NCBI RefSeq assembly: GCF_000955905.1
Contig: NZ_CP011097.1
Coordinates: 1,018,582-1,082,581, forward strand
Direction of reading: 5' to 3'
From: Candidatus Nitrosotenuis cloacae
GTDB lineage: Archaea > Thermoproteota > Nitrososphaeria > Nitrososphaerales > Nitrosopumilaceae
Length of the DNA stretch: 64,000 nt
Positions 1 to 8,200 of the stretch are shown here, piece by piece (the stretch's first letter is position 1; every line of letters begins with the position of its first letter). The position numbers and the translations under genes are program-made. The notes beneath the pieces are model-generated. The model did not search any database, was not told the DNA's origin, and saw nothing but the letters and a program-made list of their open reading frames with translations.

Positions 1-228
1 CGATTATACATGAGACCAAAAGGCGGCGAGACAGATTTCAAAGAACCATTAATCATTAGACGAAACTCTACAATTGAAGATGTCTGCAACAAATTGCATC
101 GAAGCTTGAAAAAAGAATTTCGCTATGGCTTGGTTTGGGGAAAGAGTGTCAAGTTTGGCGGACAACGAGTTGGATTACAGCATGTTCTACAAGATGAAGA
201 TGTGTTGACAATTATCAAGACAAGATAG
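1..228 (+). CDS. DRG-type GTPase, C-terminal TGS domain (5' truncated)
   Basis: The reading frame is open from the first base of the window, so only the last 75 or so codons of a longer gene are present. The visible part starts RLYMRPKGGE and contains GLVWGKSVKFGGQRVGLQH, then ends in DVLTIIKTR. This is the pattern of the TGS domain that closes archaeal/eukaryotic DRG GTPases, which act around the ribosome; the TGS domain usually mediates RNA or partner binding. The G domain lies outside the window, so GTPase motifs cannot be seen. A zinc-ribbon mini-gene follows after 5 bases. Confidence 0.85.
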   Translation, partial: RLYMRPKGGETDFKEPLIIRRNSTIEDVCNKLHRSLKKEFRYGLVWGKSVKFGGQRVGLQHVLQDEDVLTIIKTR

Positions 229-233
229 ATCAC

Positions 234-410
234 ATGGATCAAGAAACAGAAAACCGTTGGTGCAAATATTGTATGAGTAAAACAAAACAAGAGATTGTTT
301 TCATTGCAATTAATGCAACTTACAAGCGCAGAAGACAATACAAATGCACAATTTGCAATCACACAAGTTGGTTGCAAGGAAAAAGACCGTCAGCTGAAAG
401 TGTTTATTGA
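234..410 (+). CDS. 58-residue zinc-ribbon protein
   Basis: An ATG at 234 opens a 58-codon frame directly after the GTPase stop (5-base gap). Two CxxC knuckles are visible, WCKYC (Cys10, Cys13) and YKCTIC (Cys38, Cys41), separated by a basic stretch (YKRRRQYK), followed by a short tail. The spacing fits one zinc ribbon of the kind seen in small archaeal transcription- or ribosome-associated proteins. The tight spacing suggests co-transcription with the DRG-type GTPase; a link to translation is inference. Function is unknown. Confidence 0.7.
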   Translation: MDQETENRWCKYCMSKTKQEIVFIAINATYKRRRQYKCTICNHTSWLQGKRPSAESVY

Positions 411-525
411 AATTTTTGCGATCAGAAATTTTTTTGCAATAAAAAAATCGTGTACAATATGTAATCAGTTGGTGTAATTTTGTTTAGTATTACTATAGAA
501 AAACAAGCAATCAGCACTTTTTGTA

Positions 526-654
526 ATGGCTACTAAACGTAAAGCAGCAGCTAAACGTAAAGCACCAAAGCGAAAGGCAGCTTCAAAGAAGAAGGCAGCT
601 CCAAAACGCAAGGCAGCTAAGCGAAAGGCTCCAGCAAAAAAGCGACGACGATAA
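526..654 (+). CDS. Histone-H1-tail-like Lys/Arg/Ala-rich peptide (42 aa)
   Basis: ATG at 526 starts a 42-codon frame in which 23 residues are Lys or Arg and nearly all others are Ala or Pro. It is built of KRKA(A/P) repeats and ends KKRRR. It resembles the C-terminal tail of eukaryotic histone H1 and bacterial H1-like proteins, which bind and neutralise DNA through disordered basic tails. It could compact DNA or bind RNA. A strong hairpin terminator follows 11 bases after the stop, and an AT-rich 115-base promoter region precedes it, so it appears to be an independent, possibly highly expressed transcription unit. It is not like ribosomal L41e, the other very short basic archaeal protein. Confidence 0.75.
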   Translation: MATKRKAAAKRKAPKRKAASKKKAAPKRKAAKRKAPAKKRRR

Positions 655-665
655 GAAATCGCACC

Positions 666-687
666 GCGTCAATCTAATGATTGACGC
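666..687 (+). terminator. Perfect 9-bp hairpin followed by T-rich tract
   Basis: GCGTCAATC (666-674) and GATTGACGC (679-687) form a perfect 9-bp stem with a TAAT loop, followed by AAATTTACTTTTTC. It lies just after the H1-like gene and before the convergent gene ending at 725. The oligo-T side favours the plus strand, though it may serve both. Confidence 0.7.
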
Positions 688-724
688 AAATTTACTTTTT
701 CTAGATTAATTTCTAAACTAAATT

Positions 725-1009
725 TTAACTGAACATTTGACTTGGTGGTGGCGGTGATTGTTTATCTTTGAGACTTTTCTCAACTGAAAACTTTCTATCA
801 TTTGGTATGATAGATATCTTGACGGATGTATTGATTGCATAATGTGGGGTACCGTCTGGATTTCTATGATTGGTTGCAATGCCAACTCTATCCAGATCAA
901 CTTTTACCTTGACTAGTGCACCATCTTCCAGCTTGAATGCAACAAAGTCTCCGCCGACTCGCTCATAGTCAAGCATTTTAAAATCAATTTTATTTTTGGA
1001 TTCGCTCAT
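725..1009 (-). CDS. Conserved-type hypothetical protein (94 aa)
   Basis: No recognised family. The 94-residue product is soluble, with an alternating beta-type pattern (FVAFKLEDGALVKVKVDLD, then TSVKISIIPND) and a proline-rich end (SPPPPSQMFS). It starts 8 bases after the stop of the collagen-like gene on the same strand, so the two probably form an operon and may work together. No signal peptide, membrane segment or Cys motif is present. Confidence 0.65.
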   Translation of the reverse strand: MSESKNKIDFKMLDYERVGGDFVAFKLEDGALVKVKVDLDRVGIATNHRNPDGTPHYAINTSVKISIIPNDRKFSVEKSLKDKQSPPPPSQMFS

Positions 1010-1017
1010 TTTTCACT

Positions 1018-2604
1018 CTAGTATAGGTAGCTCATCAGTTTTATCTGCTCTTCAGTAGAGATGATGTTTTTTGCAGTGAGAACCTCAAGTAGTTCCTTGA
1101 AGAGTGCCTTTTGCTCATCAGACATGCCAGCTGCCCCCGGTGGACCTGGTGGACCTGGTGGACCCCTCGGACCCTTATCACCCGATGGACCCTGCGGACC
1201 TAGCGTTCCCTTATCACCCGAGGGACCCTTAGGACCTGCAGGACCACGCTCGCCTTGCGGGCCTTGGATTCCTTGAGGGCCTTGCGGGCCTTTCTCTCCG
1301 GGCAGTCCTTGTGGTCCTGGCTCGCCTTGCGGTCCTTGTGGACCAGATGGTCCTTTATCGCCAGGTGTGCCAGTAGGTCCTGTTAGTCCCTTTTCTCCAG
1401 CAGGGCCTTGAGGACCACGCGGACCACGCTCGCCTTGCGGGCCTGGAACCCCAGTTAATCCTTTTTCACCTGCTGGGCCTTGCGGACCTTGAGGACCTTT
1501 ATCACCAATATCGCCTTGTGGTCCCTTTGGACCTTTATCACCCGGTGCTCCCGGTGGGCCTAGTGGACCATTATCACCTGCAGGGCCCTGTGGTCCTCTT
1601 GGACCGCGCTCTCCGATCGGTCCTTGAATCCCTTTGTCGCCAGGTGGTCCGTTGGGGCCAGTAGGGCCCTTGTCACCAACAGGACCGGGCGGTCCGATTA
1701 CTCCTTTATCACCAATAATTCCTTGAATGCCAGTTGGTCCTTTCTCACCTTGCTGGCCTGGCGGACCAGTGACTCCTTTGTCGCCAGATTGTCCGATTGG
1801 GCCCTTGTCACCTTTATCACCAGGCGGTCCTGGTGGGCCCTTGTCGCCCTTGTCTCCTTTATCGCCAGTTAATCCTTTGTCACCCTTGTCACCTTTATCG
1901 CCAGGTGGGCCCTTGTCGCCTTTGTCTCCTTTATCGCCAGTTAATCCTTTGTCGCCTTTTTCTCCCTTGTCACCAGACGGGCCGATTGGGCCTCGGTCAC
2001 CTTTATCACCAGATGGTCCGGTTGGGCCTTTCTCTCCTTGTTCTCCTTGTTGTCCCATAGGACCCATTGGTCCTTTGTCGCCAGCAAATCCTTGTGGACC
2101 TACTGGTCCGGTTGGGCCTCGCTCACCTTGTGGTCCCATTGGACCAGATGGGCCTCGCTCACCTTGTGGTCCCGGTGCACCTCTGGTTCCGCGCTCCACT
2201 CTGGATGGTTTATCATCAGGAATTGAAACTTCTGGTTCGCGTCTTCGCTTTGGTGTGGGTTCTGGCGCATAGGTTGGTTCTGGTGCGGCTTCGGATGGCG
2301 CGCTGATTTGAACCTCAAATATTGTGTGTAATGATGAGAATTGATCGGCAACTATAATCCAAACAGAGGACAATCTAAAAGATGAATCAGGAATAGGATT
2401 TGTTTCGCTGCCAAGTGTTTGCGTGAACTTGGCATCCTTTACGTGTAAATGGAAATGGTCCTGCCAGATTGTGGAGAAGCGCTTTGAGACAATGTCTTCG
2501 GTGGATGGTCTTGAATCACAGATTGAGATTTGGACCTCATAGACACCAGACTGCTTGAATGGTGCAGATCCGGAGACCTCGATTCGCTTGACCTCGCTAG
2601 ACAT
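1018..2604 (-). CDS. Collagen-like Gly-X-Y repeat protein
   Basis: The ATG at 2604 ([10 protein letters not shown]) is preferred to a TTG seven codons upstream. The 528-residue product has three parts: an N-terminal globular domain of about 135 residues; roughly 115-120 uninterrupted Gly-X-Y triplets (about 1130-2190) rich in GPPG, GDKG, GERG and GPQG; and a helical 35-residue tail beginning [10 protein letters not shown]. This is classic bacterial/archaeal collagen-like architecture, expected to form a trimeric triple helix. GDKGDKGDK blocks repeat almost identically near the middle, showing internal duplication. There is no signal peptide or membrane segment, so it appears cytoplasmic, unlike most collagen-like surface proteins. 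Role unknown. Confidence 0.9.
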   Translation of the reverse strand: MSSEVKRIEVSGSAPFKQSGVYEVQISICDSRPSTEDIVSKRFSTIWQDHFHLHVKDAKFTQTLGSETNPIPDSSFRLSSVWIIVADQFSSLHTIFEVQISAPSEAAPEPTYAPEPTPKRRREPEVSIPDDKPSRVERGTRGAPGPQGERGPSGPMGPQGERGPTGPVGPQGFAGDKGPMGPMGQQGEQGEKGPTGPSGDKGDRGPIGPSGDKGEKGDKGLTGDKGDKGDKGPPGDKGDKGDKGLTGDKGDKGDKGPPGPPGDKGDKGPIGQSGDKGVTGPPGQQGEKGPTGIQGIIGDKGVIGPPGPVGDKGPTGPNGPPGDKGIQGPIGERGPRGPQGPAGDNGPLGPPGAPGDKGPKGPQGDIGDKGPQGPQGPAGEKGLTGVPGPQGERGPRGPQGPAGEKGLTGPTGTPGDKGPSGPQGPQGEPGPQGLPGEKGPQGPQGIQGPQGERGPAGPKGPSGDKGTLGPQGPSGDKGPRGPPGPPGPPGAAGMSDEQKALFKELLEVLTAKNIISTEEQIKLMSYLY

Positions 2605-2714
2605 CAAACAGGTTGTAATCTGCAAGTATTTTTGTATTTTCTATGTTTTGTCTAGTTTTTTGCCTGCAAATGATCAGGATGGTATTTATGCGCAGTAAAT
2701 CCAAAAATGGCTAA

Positions 2715-3821
2715 ATGAAAAAGAATTTGGAGGACGCCGAAGAGAAAAACCTGCCAAAGCCAGTTGACGACAAGGAGACAAGCCTAGTAAAGGCAGACTA
2801 TCAACAAACAAAGCTATTCAAAAAAGGCATTCACTTGATGGCAGATGAGCGTCTTGAGGACGCAGTAAAGGTATTTGATCAAATTATACGAATTGAACCA
2901 AACAATACAGATGCTCTTCTAAAACTTGGATATTCCAAGTTTCACCTAGATGATTATGCAGGTGCTCTCAAGGCATATGATCGAATCTTAGAAATCGATG
3001 TTGCAAATTCAGAGGCTTGGAATCTCAAAAGCTTGGTTCACTATCAGCAAAAAAATTATGCAAAAGCCTTGGATTCGGTAGAAAAATCGATCGAGTCAGA
3101 CCCCACATTTGGAATGGCGTGGTACAACAAGGCATGTTATCTTTCAATGTTAAACGAGGTTCCAGACTCTATAGAATCACTAAAGCGCTCAATTGAGATT
3201 GATGTCAAAAACGCAAAACGTGCAGTTCGAGACAAGGACTTTGCAAATGTCAAAATCGAGGAAAGCTTTAGAAGAATTGTAGAGCTTGTTGTGTTCGAAT
3301 CCATAAGACAAGGCTATCACACAATTGGCGCAATTGTATGGACTACATTTATCAGTAAAATCGAAGTCGAAGACTCGCTCAAAAAACTTCTCGAAAAGGG
3401 CTTGATAGTCAAAAACGAAAAGCGACAGGGACTAAACAAAATCGATACCTACGATATAGAGCCAGAGCTTGCAGACAAGGTAGGTGTTGAAAAGAAAAGC
3501 CTCATTGGCACTACCAAAAAGCTGCCAAGCGCAATCAAATCCCTCAAGGGAATTAGCGATGCAATCCAGGTTACCAAAATTGCAATCGAAGAAGAAGACA
3601 TTGAGAAAATAATCAAGAGTTTTGACTCTTTCATTGACACTGACAAATTAGGTGGAATGATGATAGATCAGTTCCTAGAGGAGCACAGAGAGGTAAGGCT
3701 ACTCAAAGTCAGACTGGAAGATAAAGGACTTGACTATCTCAAAGAAAACAAGGAAAAGATTCTCACACTATTTGACAATCTGGAAGCAATAATTACCAAA
3801 AAGCTTCGCGGCCAAGTATAG
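2715..3821 (+). CDS. TPR protein with a winged-helix-like domain
   Basis: This 368-residue protein contains about four tetratricopeptide repeats in residues 25-165 (for example DAVKVFDQIIRIEPNN, ALKAYDRILEIDVAN, ALDSVEKSIESDP). A region around 190-250 reads like a winged helix (RIVELVVFESIRQGYHTIGA, then LKKLLEKGLIVK). The C-terminal 100 residues are charged and helical. TPRs mediate protein-protein contacts; the winged helix suggests a nucleic-acid or regulatory role. No signal peptide. It converges with and abuts the rhodanese gene (zero spacing). The precise function is unknown. Confidence 0.75.
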   Translation: MKKNLEDAEEKNLPKPVDDKETSLVKADYQQTKLFKKGIHLMADERLEDAVKVFDQIIRIEPNNTDALLKLGYSKFHLDDYAGALKAYDRILEIDVANSEAWNLKSLVHYQQKNYAKALDSVEKSIESDPTFGMAWYNKACYLSMLNEVPDSIESLKRSIEIDVKNAKRAVRDKDFANVKIEESFRRIVELVVFESIRQGYHTIGAIVWTTFISKIEVEDSLKKLLEKGLIVKNEKRQGLNKIDTYDIEPELADKVGVEKKSLIGTTKKLPSAIKSLKGISDAIQVTKIAIEEEDIEKIIKSFDSFIDTDKLGGMMIDQFLEEHREVRLLKVRLEDKGLDYLKENKEKILTLFDNLEAIITKKLRGQV

Positions 3822-4619
3822 TTATTCTGCAGACAAGTCCCAATAGTTTGCATTTTCCTGCTTTACTATTGGCTTGTTTAGGCCCTTCCATTCCTTGAAT
3901 GATCTGACGTATAGTTTGACATTTGGATAGTCAGCTGATTTTAGCGCATAATATGCAAGACCAGAAAGTGTTCCAACACTTCCACAGTATGTGATGATTT
4001 CAGAATCTTCGTTGATGTTTCTATTTTTGAGCAAGCGCTTGAGGTCATCCTTTTTTCTCAGGATTCTGTCCTCTGATGCCAAGGTTCGGTATGGAATGTT
4101 GATTGCACCAGGAATGTGTTGCTCCAAATAGTTTAGGCGCTCGCGATTATCAATCACTATGACATTTTTTCCTTCTTTTGCCGTTTCTAGATAGTCGGCA
4201 GTTGCCATTATCTCTGGATGCAAATTAACGGAGTGAGTCTTTGGAGATACGGTTGTCTCTGCAGAGTCTGTTTCCAATCCAAGTTCTTTCCATTGTGAAT
4301 ATGTCGTGTCTAATAGTGAGACATCAGAGTGGCCCAAATACTGCAAGGTCCAGGCTACGCGCGATGCCAGAGCGCCAAACGTATCATCATAAATGACAAC
4401 GGGGGTTTGATCATCGATTCCAAGGTTTTGTGCAATCTTTAGCACCTTTTCTGGCGAATCATCGGCAAGTAATTCTGCTAGGGGTAAATTGACAGACTTT
4501 GGGATGTGATCTTTTTTGTAGTCTTCTGCACGCCTTACATCGATTACTCGTACGCTGTTATCACGGAGCTGTCCTCGCAGACTATCAGAGTCTATTGTGG
4601 ATTTACTCAAGCTGCGCAT
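3822..4619 (-). CDS. Two-domain rhodanese (thiosulfate sulfurtransferase family)
   Basis: The 265-residue protein carries two rhodanese domains. The N-terminal one (1-115) has DVRRAEDY and GHIP-like DHIPKSVNLP but Asp78-Asp79 where the catalytic loop should be, so it is structural. The C-terminal one (135-255) has IDNRERLNYLEQHIPGAIN and the active-site loop YCGSVGT with catalytic Cys212. The family moves sulfane sulfur from thiosulfate or mercaptopyruvate to an acceptor. Its start overlaps the 3' end of the siroheme reductase gene by 13 bp on the same strand, implying translational coupling and a shared role in sulfur chemistry. Confidence 0.88.
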   Translation of the reverse strand: MRSLSKSTIDSDSLRGQLRDNSVRVIDVRRAEDYKKDHIPKSVNLPLAELLADDSPEKVLKIAQNLGIDDQTPVVIYDDTFGALASRVAWTLQYLGHSDVSLLDTTYSQWKELGLETDSAETTVSPKTHSVNLHPEIMATADYLETAKEGKNVIVIDNRERLNYLEQHIPGAINIPYRTLASEDRILRKKDDLKRLLKNRNINEDSEIITYCGSVGTLSGLAYYALKSADYPNVKLYVRSFKEWKGLNKPIVKQENANYWDLSAE

Positions 4620-6415
4620 TCTCCCTTGCCAGTTCTTGCGTGATAGTGAGAGTCGCTTCCATAGTCTGCATAAAAGTCCTTGTCTGCTTCAATTGATGGT
4701 GCCTCTGTAAACGGCAAGAGAATTTTTTTAATATCATCAAGTGACTTTACTGCCGAGTCTGCATGGCCAGTGACTACTTTGTGAATCCAAGACTTGAAGT
4801 CATCTCCTTGTTTTTTGTTTGCCTTGAATATCTCGATTAGTTTTAGTGTTGCCGGGATTACTCGCTTTGCTGGAATTCTAAGTAAGGTCAATCCAAGCAT
4901 TGTATCGCCATCGGATCGTCCTCCAAGCGACATTTGGTATATCGGGTACATGTCTTTGCCTGCGCGTCCTCCACCTCCAAAGAATCCCAGTGTTGCAATT
5001 TCATGCTGTCCACAAGAGTTGGGACATCCGCTGATCTTAATTGATGCCTCTCGGAGGTCTTCGTCCTCGTCTAGCTTTAGCTCAATGAACTTTCTTTGGA
5101 TTTCCTTTGCCAATCGGTGTGAGTTTGTTAGTGCCAAATTACACGATGTAGTGCCAGAGCATCCAATTGGGTGCACCATTGTAAGTGAGCCAGGGTTTGC
5201 AAGGCCTATTTCCAATAATTTAGAATATAGTCGCGGCAAATCAGATTCCGCAACCCATCTCAGATAGATGTCTTGCACGAATCCGGTTCGCGCATAGCCT
5301 TCTGCTGAGAACTCGCGCGAAATATCTGCAATTGCTCGAAGCTGACTTGCAGTGACGTCTCCAGCCTCCAGTGTTATTGATACAGAATAGTAACCGGCTT
5401 GTTTTTGTGCAAATGTGTTGCCCTTACGCCACCTTGAGAATCCATCTGGGATTGACTTGCCATCAAATCCCGAAATTCTCACATGTGGTTCTATTTTTTG
5501 TGGGTTTTGATCAATTGATAACTTTACTATAGCAGACTGGGTCATTCGGACTAGCGCTCTTTCCTTTAGAACCAAATTCTGGAATTTCTCCCATCCCATC
5601 TCATCCACCAAATATCGCATTCGGTTACGCGCCATGTTCTTTCTATCACCTAATCTATCAAAGATTCTAATTGTTGCAATCGATGTGTACAACAAGTCTT
5701 CTTCCGGAGTCCAGTCTTCCAGCTGGTGTCCAACAAACGACTTGTTGCCAAGGCCTCCACCCAAAAACACCTTGAAGCCTCTTTGCTCTTTGCCGTTTAT
5801 GATTTTGATTTGTGGAATCAATCCTACATCGACCATTCTTGCCATTCCGTGCTTTTCACAGCATGTGAAATTGAACTTGAATTTTCTTGGTAGTGATTGG
5901 TTTAGTGGATTTCTTAGGAAAAACTTGGCAGTGGCAATCGCATATGGGGTTACATCAAACTCTTCTGCATTACATACTCCGGCAAGTGGGCTGCACATTA
6001 CGTTTCTGACTGCATTTCCACATGCTTCTCTGGATGTTAATCCAACTTCGGCCAAGTTTCGCATTATCTCAGAGACATCTTCCAGTATGACCCAGTGCAA
6101 TTGCACATTTTGTCTAGTGGAAACGTGTGCACTTCCAATGGAATACTGCTCAGATAATGTGGCCAGTCGTTCTAATTGGTGCGGATAGACCTCACCTGCT
6201 GGAAGCTTTACTCGCACCATTGCATAATCATCAGTCATTCGAGTGCCATATGCGCCATGCTGTAGTCTGAATCGTCGGAACAAGTCAGCGTCTAGCTTGC
6301 CTTGTCGGAATTGCTTGACGGTATTTGCAAAGTGATCAGCCTCCTCTATTCGTGCCCAGTTTACCTTGGGCTTGCGGCCTTCCTTTGGCTTGTGTATTGT
6401 GGTACTCAAATTCAA
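4607..6415 (-). CDS. Siroheme-[4Fe-4S] nitrite/sulfite reductase (NirA/Sir family)
   Basis: A 602-residue soluble reductase with the duplicated ferredoxin-like half-domains of the family (STRQNVQLHWV in the first half, GFVQDIYLRWV in the second). The cofactor ligands are intact: CSGTTSC (C-x5-C) and CPNSC (C-x3-C) near residues 420-470. Such enzymes make the six-electron reduction of nitrite to ammonia or sulfite to sulfide using ferredoxin. Sequence alone does not settle the substrate: nitrosopumilales homologues are often called nirA, but the coupled rhodanese and absence of a nitrate/nitrite transporter nearby would also fit sulfite. Start is TTG at 6415, chosen because a TATA box lies just upstream. 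Confidence 0.88.
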   Translation of the reverse strand: MNLSTTIHKPKEGRKPKVNWARIEEADHFANTVKQFRQGKLDADLFRRFRLQHGAYGTRMTDDYAMVRVKLPAGEVYPHQLERLATLSEQYSIGSAHVSTRQNVQLHWVILEDVSEIMRNLAEVGLTSREACGNAVRNVMCSPLAGVCNAEEFDVTPYAIATAKFFLRNPLNQSLPRKFKFNFTCCEKHGMARMVDVGLIPQIKIINGKEQRGFKVFLGGGLGNKSFVGHQLEDWTPEEDLLYTSIATIRIFDRLGDRKNMARNRMRYLVDEMGWEKFQNLVLKERALVRMTQSAIVKLSIDQNPQKIEPHVRISGFDGKSIPDGFSRWRKGNTFAQKQAGYYSVSITLEAGDVTASQLRAIADISREFSAEGYARTGFVQDIYLRWVAESDLPRLYSKLLEIGLANPGSLTMVHPIGCSGTTSCNLALTNSHRLAKEIQRKFIELKLDEDEDLREASIKISGCPNSCGQHEIATLGFFGGGGRAGKDMYPIYQMSLGGRSDGDTMLGLTLLRIPAKRVIPATLKLIEIFKANKKQGDDFKSWIHKVVTGHADSAVKSLDDIKKILLPFTEAPSIEADKDFYADYGSDSHYHARTGKGECAA

Positions 6416-6433
6416 CTAACTTCCCTCAAAATT

Positions 6434-6443
6434 GGATATAAAT
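6434..6443 (-). promoter_or_regulatory. TATA box of the siroheme reductase gene
   Basis: Read on the minus strand the sequence is AATTTATATCCAAT, centred about 24 bases upstream of the TTG start at 6415. The spacing suits a leaderless transcript and supports that start. The other half of this 166-bp divergent intergenic region holds a short GCCGG/CCGGC inverted repeat (6482-6500) of unknown role and the AT-rich promoter region of thi4. Confidence 0.55.
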
Positions 6444-6581
6444 TTTTGATAAAAATTGGAATTTACCGACATAACAAAAATGCCGGTAATATTTTCCGGC
6501 TTGCATTAGTGTTACCTAATGTGAAAAGTTTGCGCATAATTGACAATAAACTATTAATGTCATTTAATTTGGGCTAAATTC

Positions 6582-7400
6582 GTGCAAAGCGCTCAAACAA
6601 AAGAAAAGACAAAAATTTTTGCAGATGTAAATGAGGCAAGAATCACAGCAGCAATTGCGGATGAGTTCTTTGCAGTCTTTAAAGAAAGAATAACATCGGA
6701 TGTCATAATTATTGGCGCAGGTCCTGCAGGGCTTACCGCAGGCAGAGAATTATCATTAATGGGCTACAAGGTCCTAATCATAGAGCAAAACAACTACCTT
6801 GGTGGCGGCTATTGGCTTGGCGGTTACATGATGAACCCAGTCACAGTTCGAGCACCAGCACAAAAGATCTGGGATGAGCTTGGCATTCCATACAAGCAGG
6901 CAGGAGATGGGCTATACATCACTGCAGGACCACACGCTGTATCCAAATTAATTGCAGCAACATGTGATGCTGGCGTGAAATTTTTGAATCTGACTAAATT
7001 TGATGATCTAATTTTGAAGTATGGTCGTGTATCAGGTTTGGTGGTAAACTGGATGCCAGTATCTGCCCTACCTAGAAACATCACATGTGTAGACCCAGTA
7101 GCACTGGAAGCAAAAATGGTAATTGATGCATCAGGTCATGACTCTGTTGCAGTAAAAAGACTGGTGGACAGAAAACTTGTAGAATGGAAGGGAATGAATC
7201 CAATGTGGGTAGAGGAAGGCGAAGACAAGGTAGTCGAGGCCACAGGTGAGGTCTATCCAGGGCTTGTGATTGCAGGTATGTCCGTTACCGAGACACATGG
7301 CTTGCCAAGAATGGGTCCAACTTTTGGCTCTATGCTATTTTCAGGAAAGAGAGCAGCAGAAATCACCGCCCAAAAGTTAAAAGAATTAAACCGAACTTAA
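6582..7400 (+). CDS. thi4: Thiamine thiazole synthase Thi4
   Basis: A 272-residue flavin-type enzyme that makes the thiazole phosphate moiety of thiamine from NAD and glycine. The dinucleotide fold has GAGPAG at 45-50, followed by IEQNNYLGGGYWLGG typical of Thi4, and the C-terminal GLPRMGPTFGSM loop is present. The key residue is Cys169 in ITCVDP: fungal and plant Thi4 donate sulfur from the Cys at this place (single turnover), whereas methanogen enzymes carry His and use sulfide. This protein therefore has the Cys type. Start is GTG at 6582; the next gene begins 4 bases after the stop. Confidence 0.92.
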   Translation: MQSAQTKEKTKIFADVNEARITAAIADEFFAVFKERITSDVIIIGAGPAGLTAGRELSLMGYKVLIIEQNNYLGGGYWLGGYMMNPVTVRAPAQKIWDELGIPYKQAGDGLYITAGPHAVSKLIAATCDAGVKFLNLTKFDDLILKYGRVSGLVVNWMPVSALPRNITCVDPVALEAKMVIDASGHDSVAVKRLVDRKLVEWKGMNPMWVEEGEDKVVEATGEVYPGLVIAGMSVTETHGLPRMGPTFGSMLFSGKRAAEITAQKLKELNRT

Positions 7401-7404
7401 TCGT

Positions 7405-8175
7405 GTGAAGATTTCTAAAATATTTCTCTACGACGAGCCATCCATACCAGAAATAAAACTAGGCGATCTTGCCATATTCTTAGAGCAAACATTTCACATA
7501 CCAGTGCAAAAAAGAAAAAATATTTTCCTAAATAACCACCAAATTGCCGAATCATTGGCATCAACTAGAATATTCAACTATAGGCAAGAATTCCAAAGAC
7601 ACGACCCAACACCAGAAGAAATACAATTTGAGCTGGACTCGTTTTTGGATTCATCAAAGACTGAGAACATTATTTTGTATGATGGATTTGAGTTCCACAA
7701 AGTTGTATCATCGCTGATCCCAAAAGAGGAATCAAATTTAGATAATTTCCATCTGGTATTTACAAACAAGCTGACCTGCACCTTTGATGATTCGGATTTT
7801 AGATATCATGGACGTGCGCTGATTGGCGCAAATCCATCAATCATATCCACTACCGGAATAATTGAGGCACCAGCCAAACCACGTCAATATTACATGGAGA
7901 TGATGGCAAACTATGGGATGGGCCTAAACATTGATTCCATCAAAGAAAAATACAAAGGCCAGTACCTAGAATATCACGATTCCAGGCTGGACAAAATAAT
8001 CCAAGGCTATGCAATGCAGGCAATATTTTATCACATTACTGGTGAGTCATTTTGCGAATTTTTGGATTGTAGACTATACAATGCGCACTGGCAAGCCGAT
8101 CTGTTGCATTCCCAACTAGAATTTGGCAAGCTCTGCCCAAGACACCAAAAAATAATTGACGACTGGTTGACTTAA
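7405..8175 (+). CDS. Hypothetical protein, possible DUF6775/archaemetzincin-like
   Basis: A 256-residue soluble protein starting with GTG 4 bases after thi4, so probably co-transcribed with it. The second half has FRYHGRALIGANPSIIS and a C-terminal segment with clustered His and Cys (YHITGESFCEFLDCRLYN, then FGKLCPRHQKII) that recalls the C-terminal Cys region of archaemetzincins. However, no HExxHxxGxxH zinc motif is present, so a protease activity is doubtful. The name DUF6775 is recalled rather than checked. The link with thiamine biosynthesis rests on position only. Confidence 0.6.
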   Translation: MKISKIFLYDEPSIPEIKLGDLAIFLEQTFHIPVQKRKNIFLNNHQIAESLASTRIFNYRQEFQRHDPTPEEIQFELDSFLDSSKTENIILYDGFEFHKVVSSLIPKEESNLDNFHLVFTNKLTCTFDDSDFRYHGRALIGANPSIISTTGIIEAPAKPRQYYMEMMANYGMGLNIDSIKEKYKGQYLEYHDSRLDKIIQGYAMQAIFYHITGESFCEFLDCRLYNAHWQADLLHSQLEFGKLCPRHQKIIDDWLT

Positions 8176-8200
8176 ATTATTCAAATAAGTAGGCACAAAC

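Noticed and set aside
1727-2272. Long Pro/Ser-rich plus-strand open frame opposite the collagen gene
   Set aside because: It is the antisense of GGN-CCN repeats, which read as Gly/Pro-rich frames on both strands; the minus-strand product has coherent head and tail domains.
2707-2718. Mini frame ATGGCTAAATGA overlapping the TPR gene start
   Set aside because: Three codons only; nothing else indicates a regulatory upstream frame.
6416-6581. Possible TPP riboswitch before thi4
   Set aside because: The leader is short and AT-rich, lacks the conserved TPP aptamer segments, and the transcript is probably nearly leaderless.
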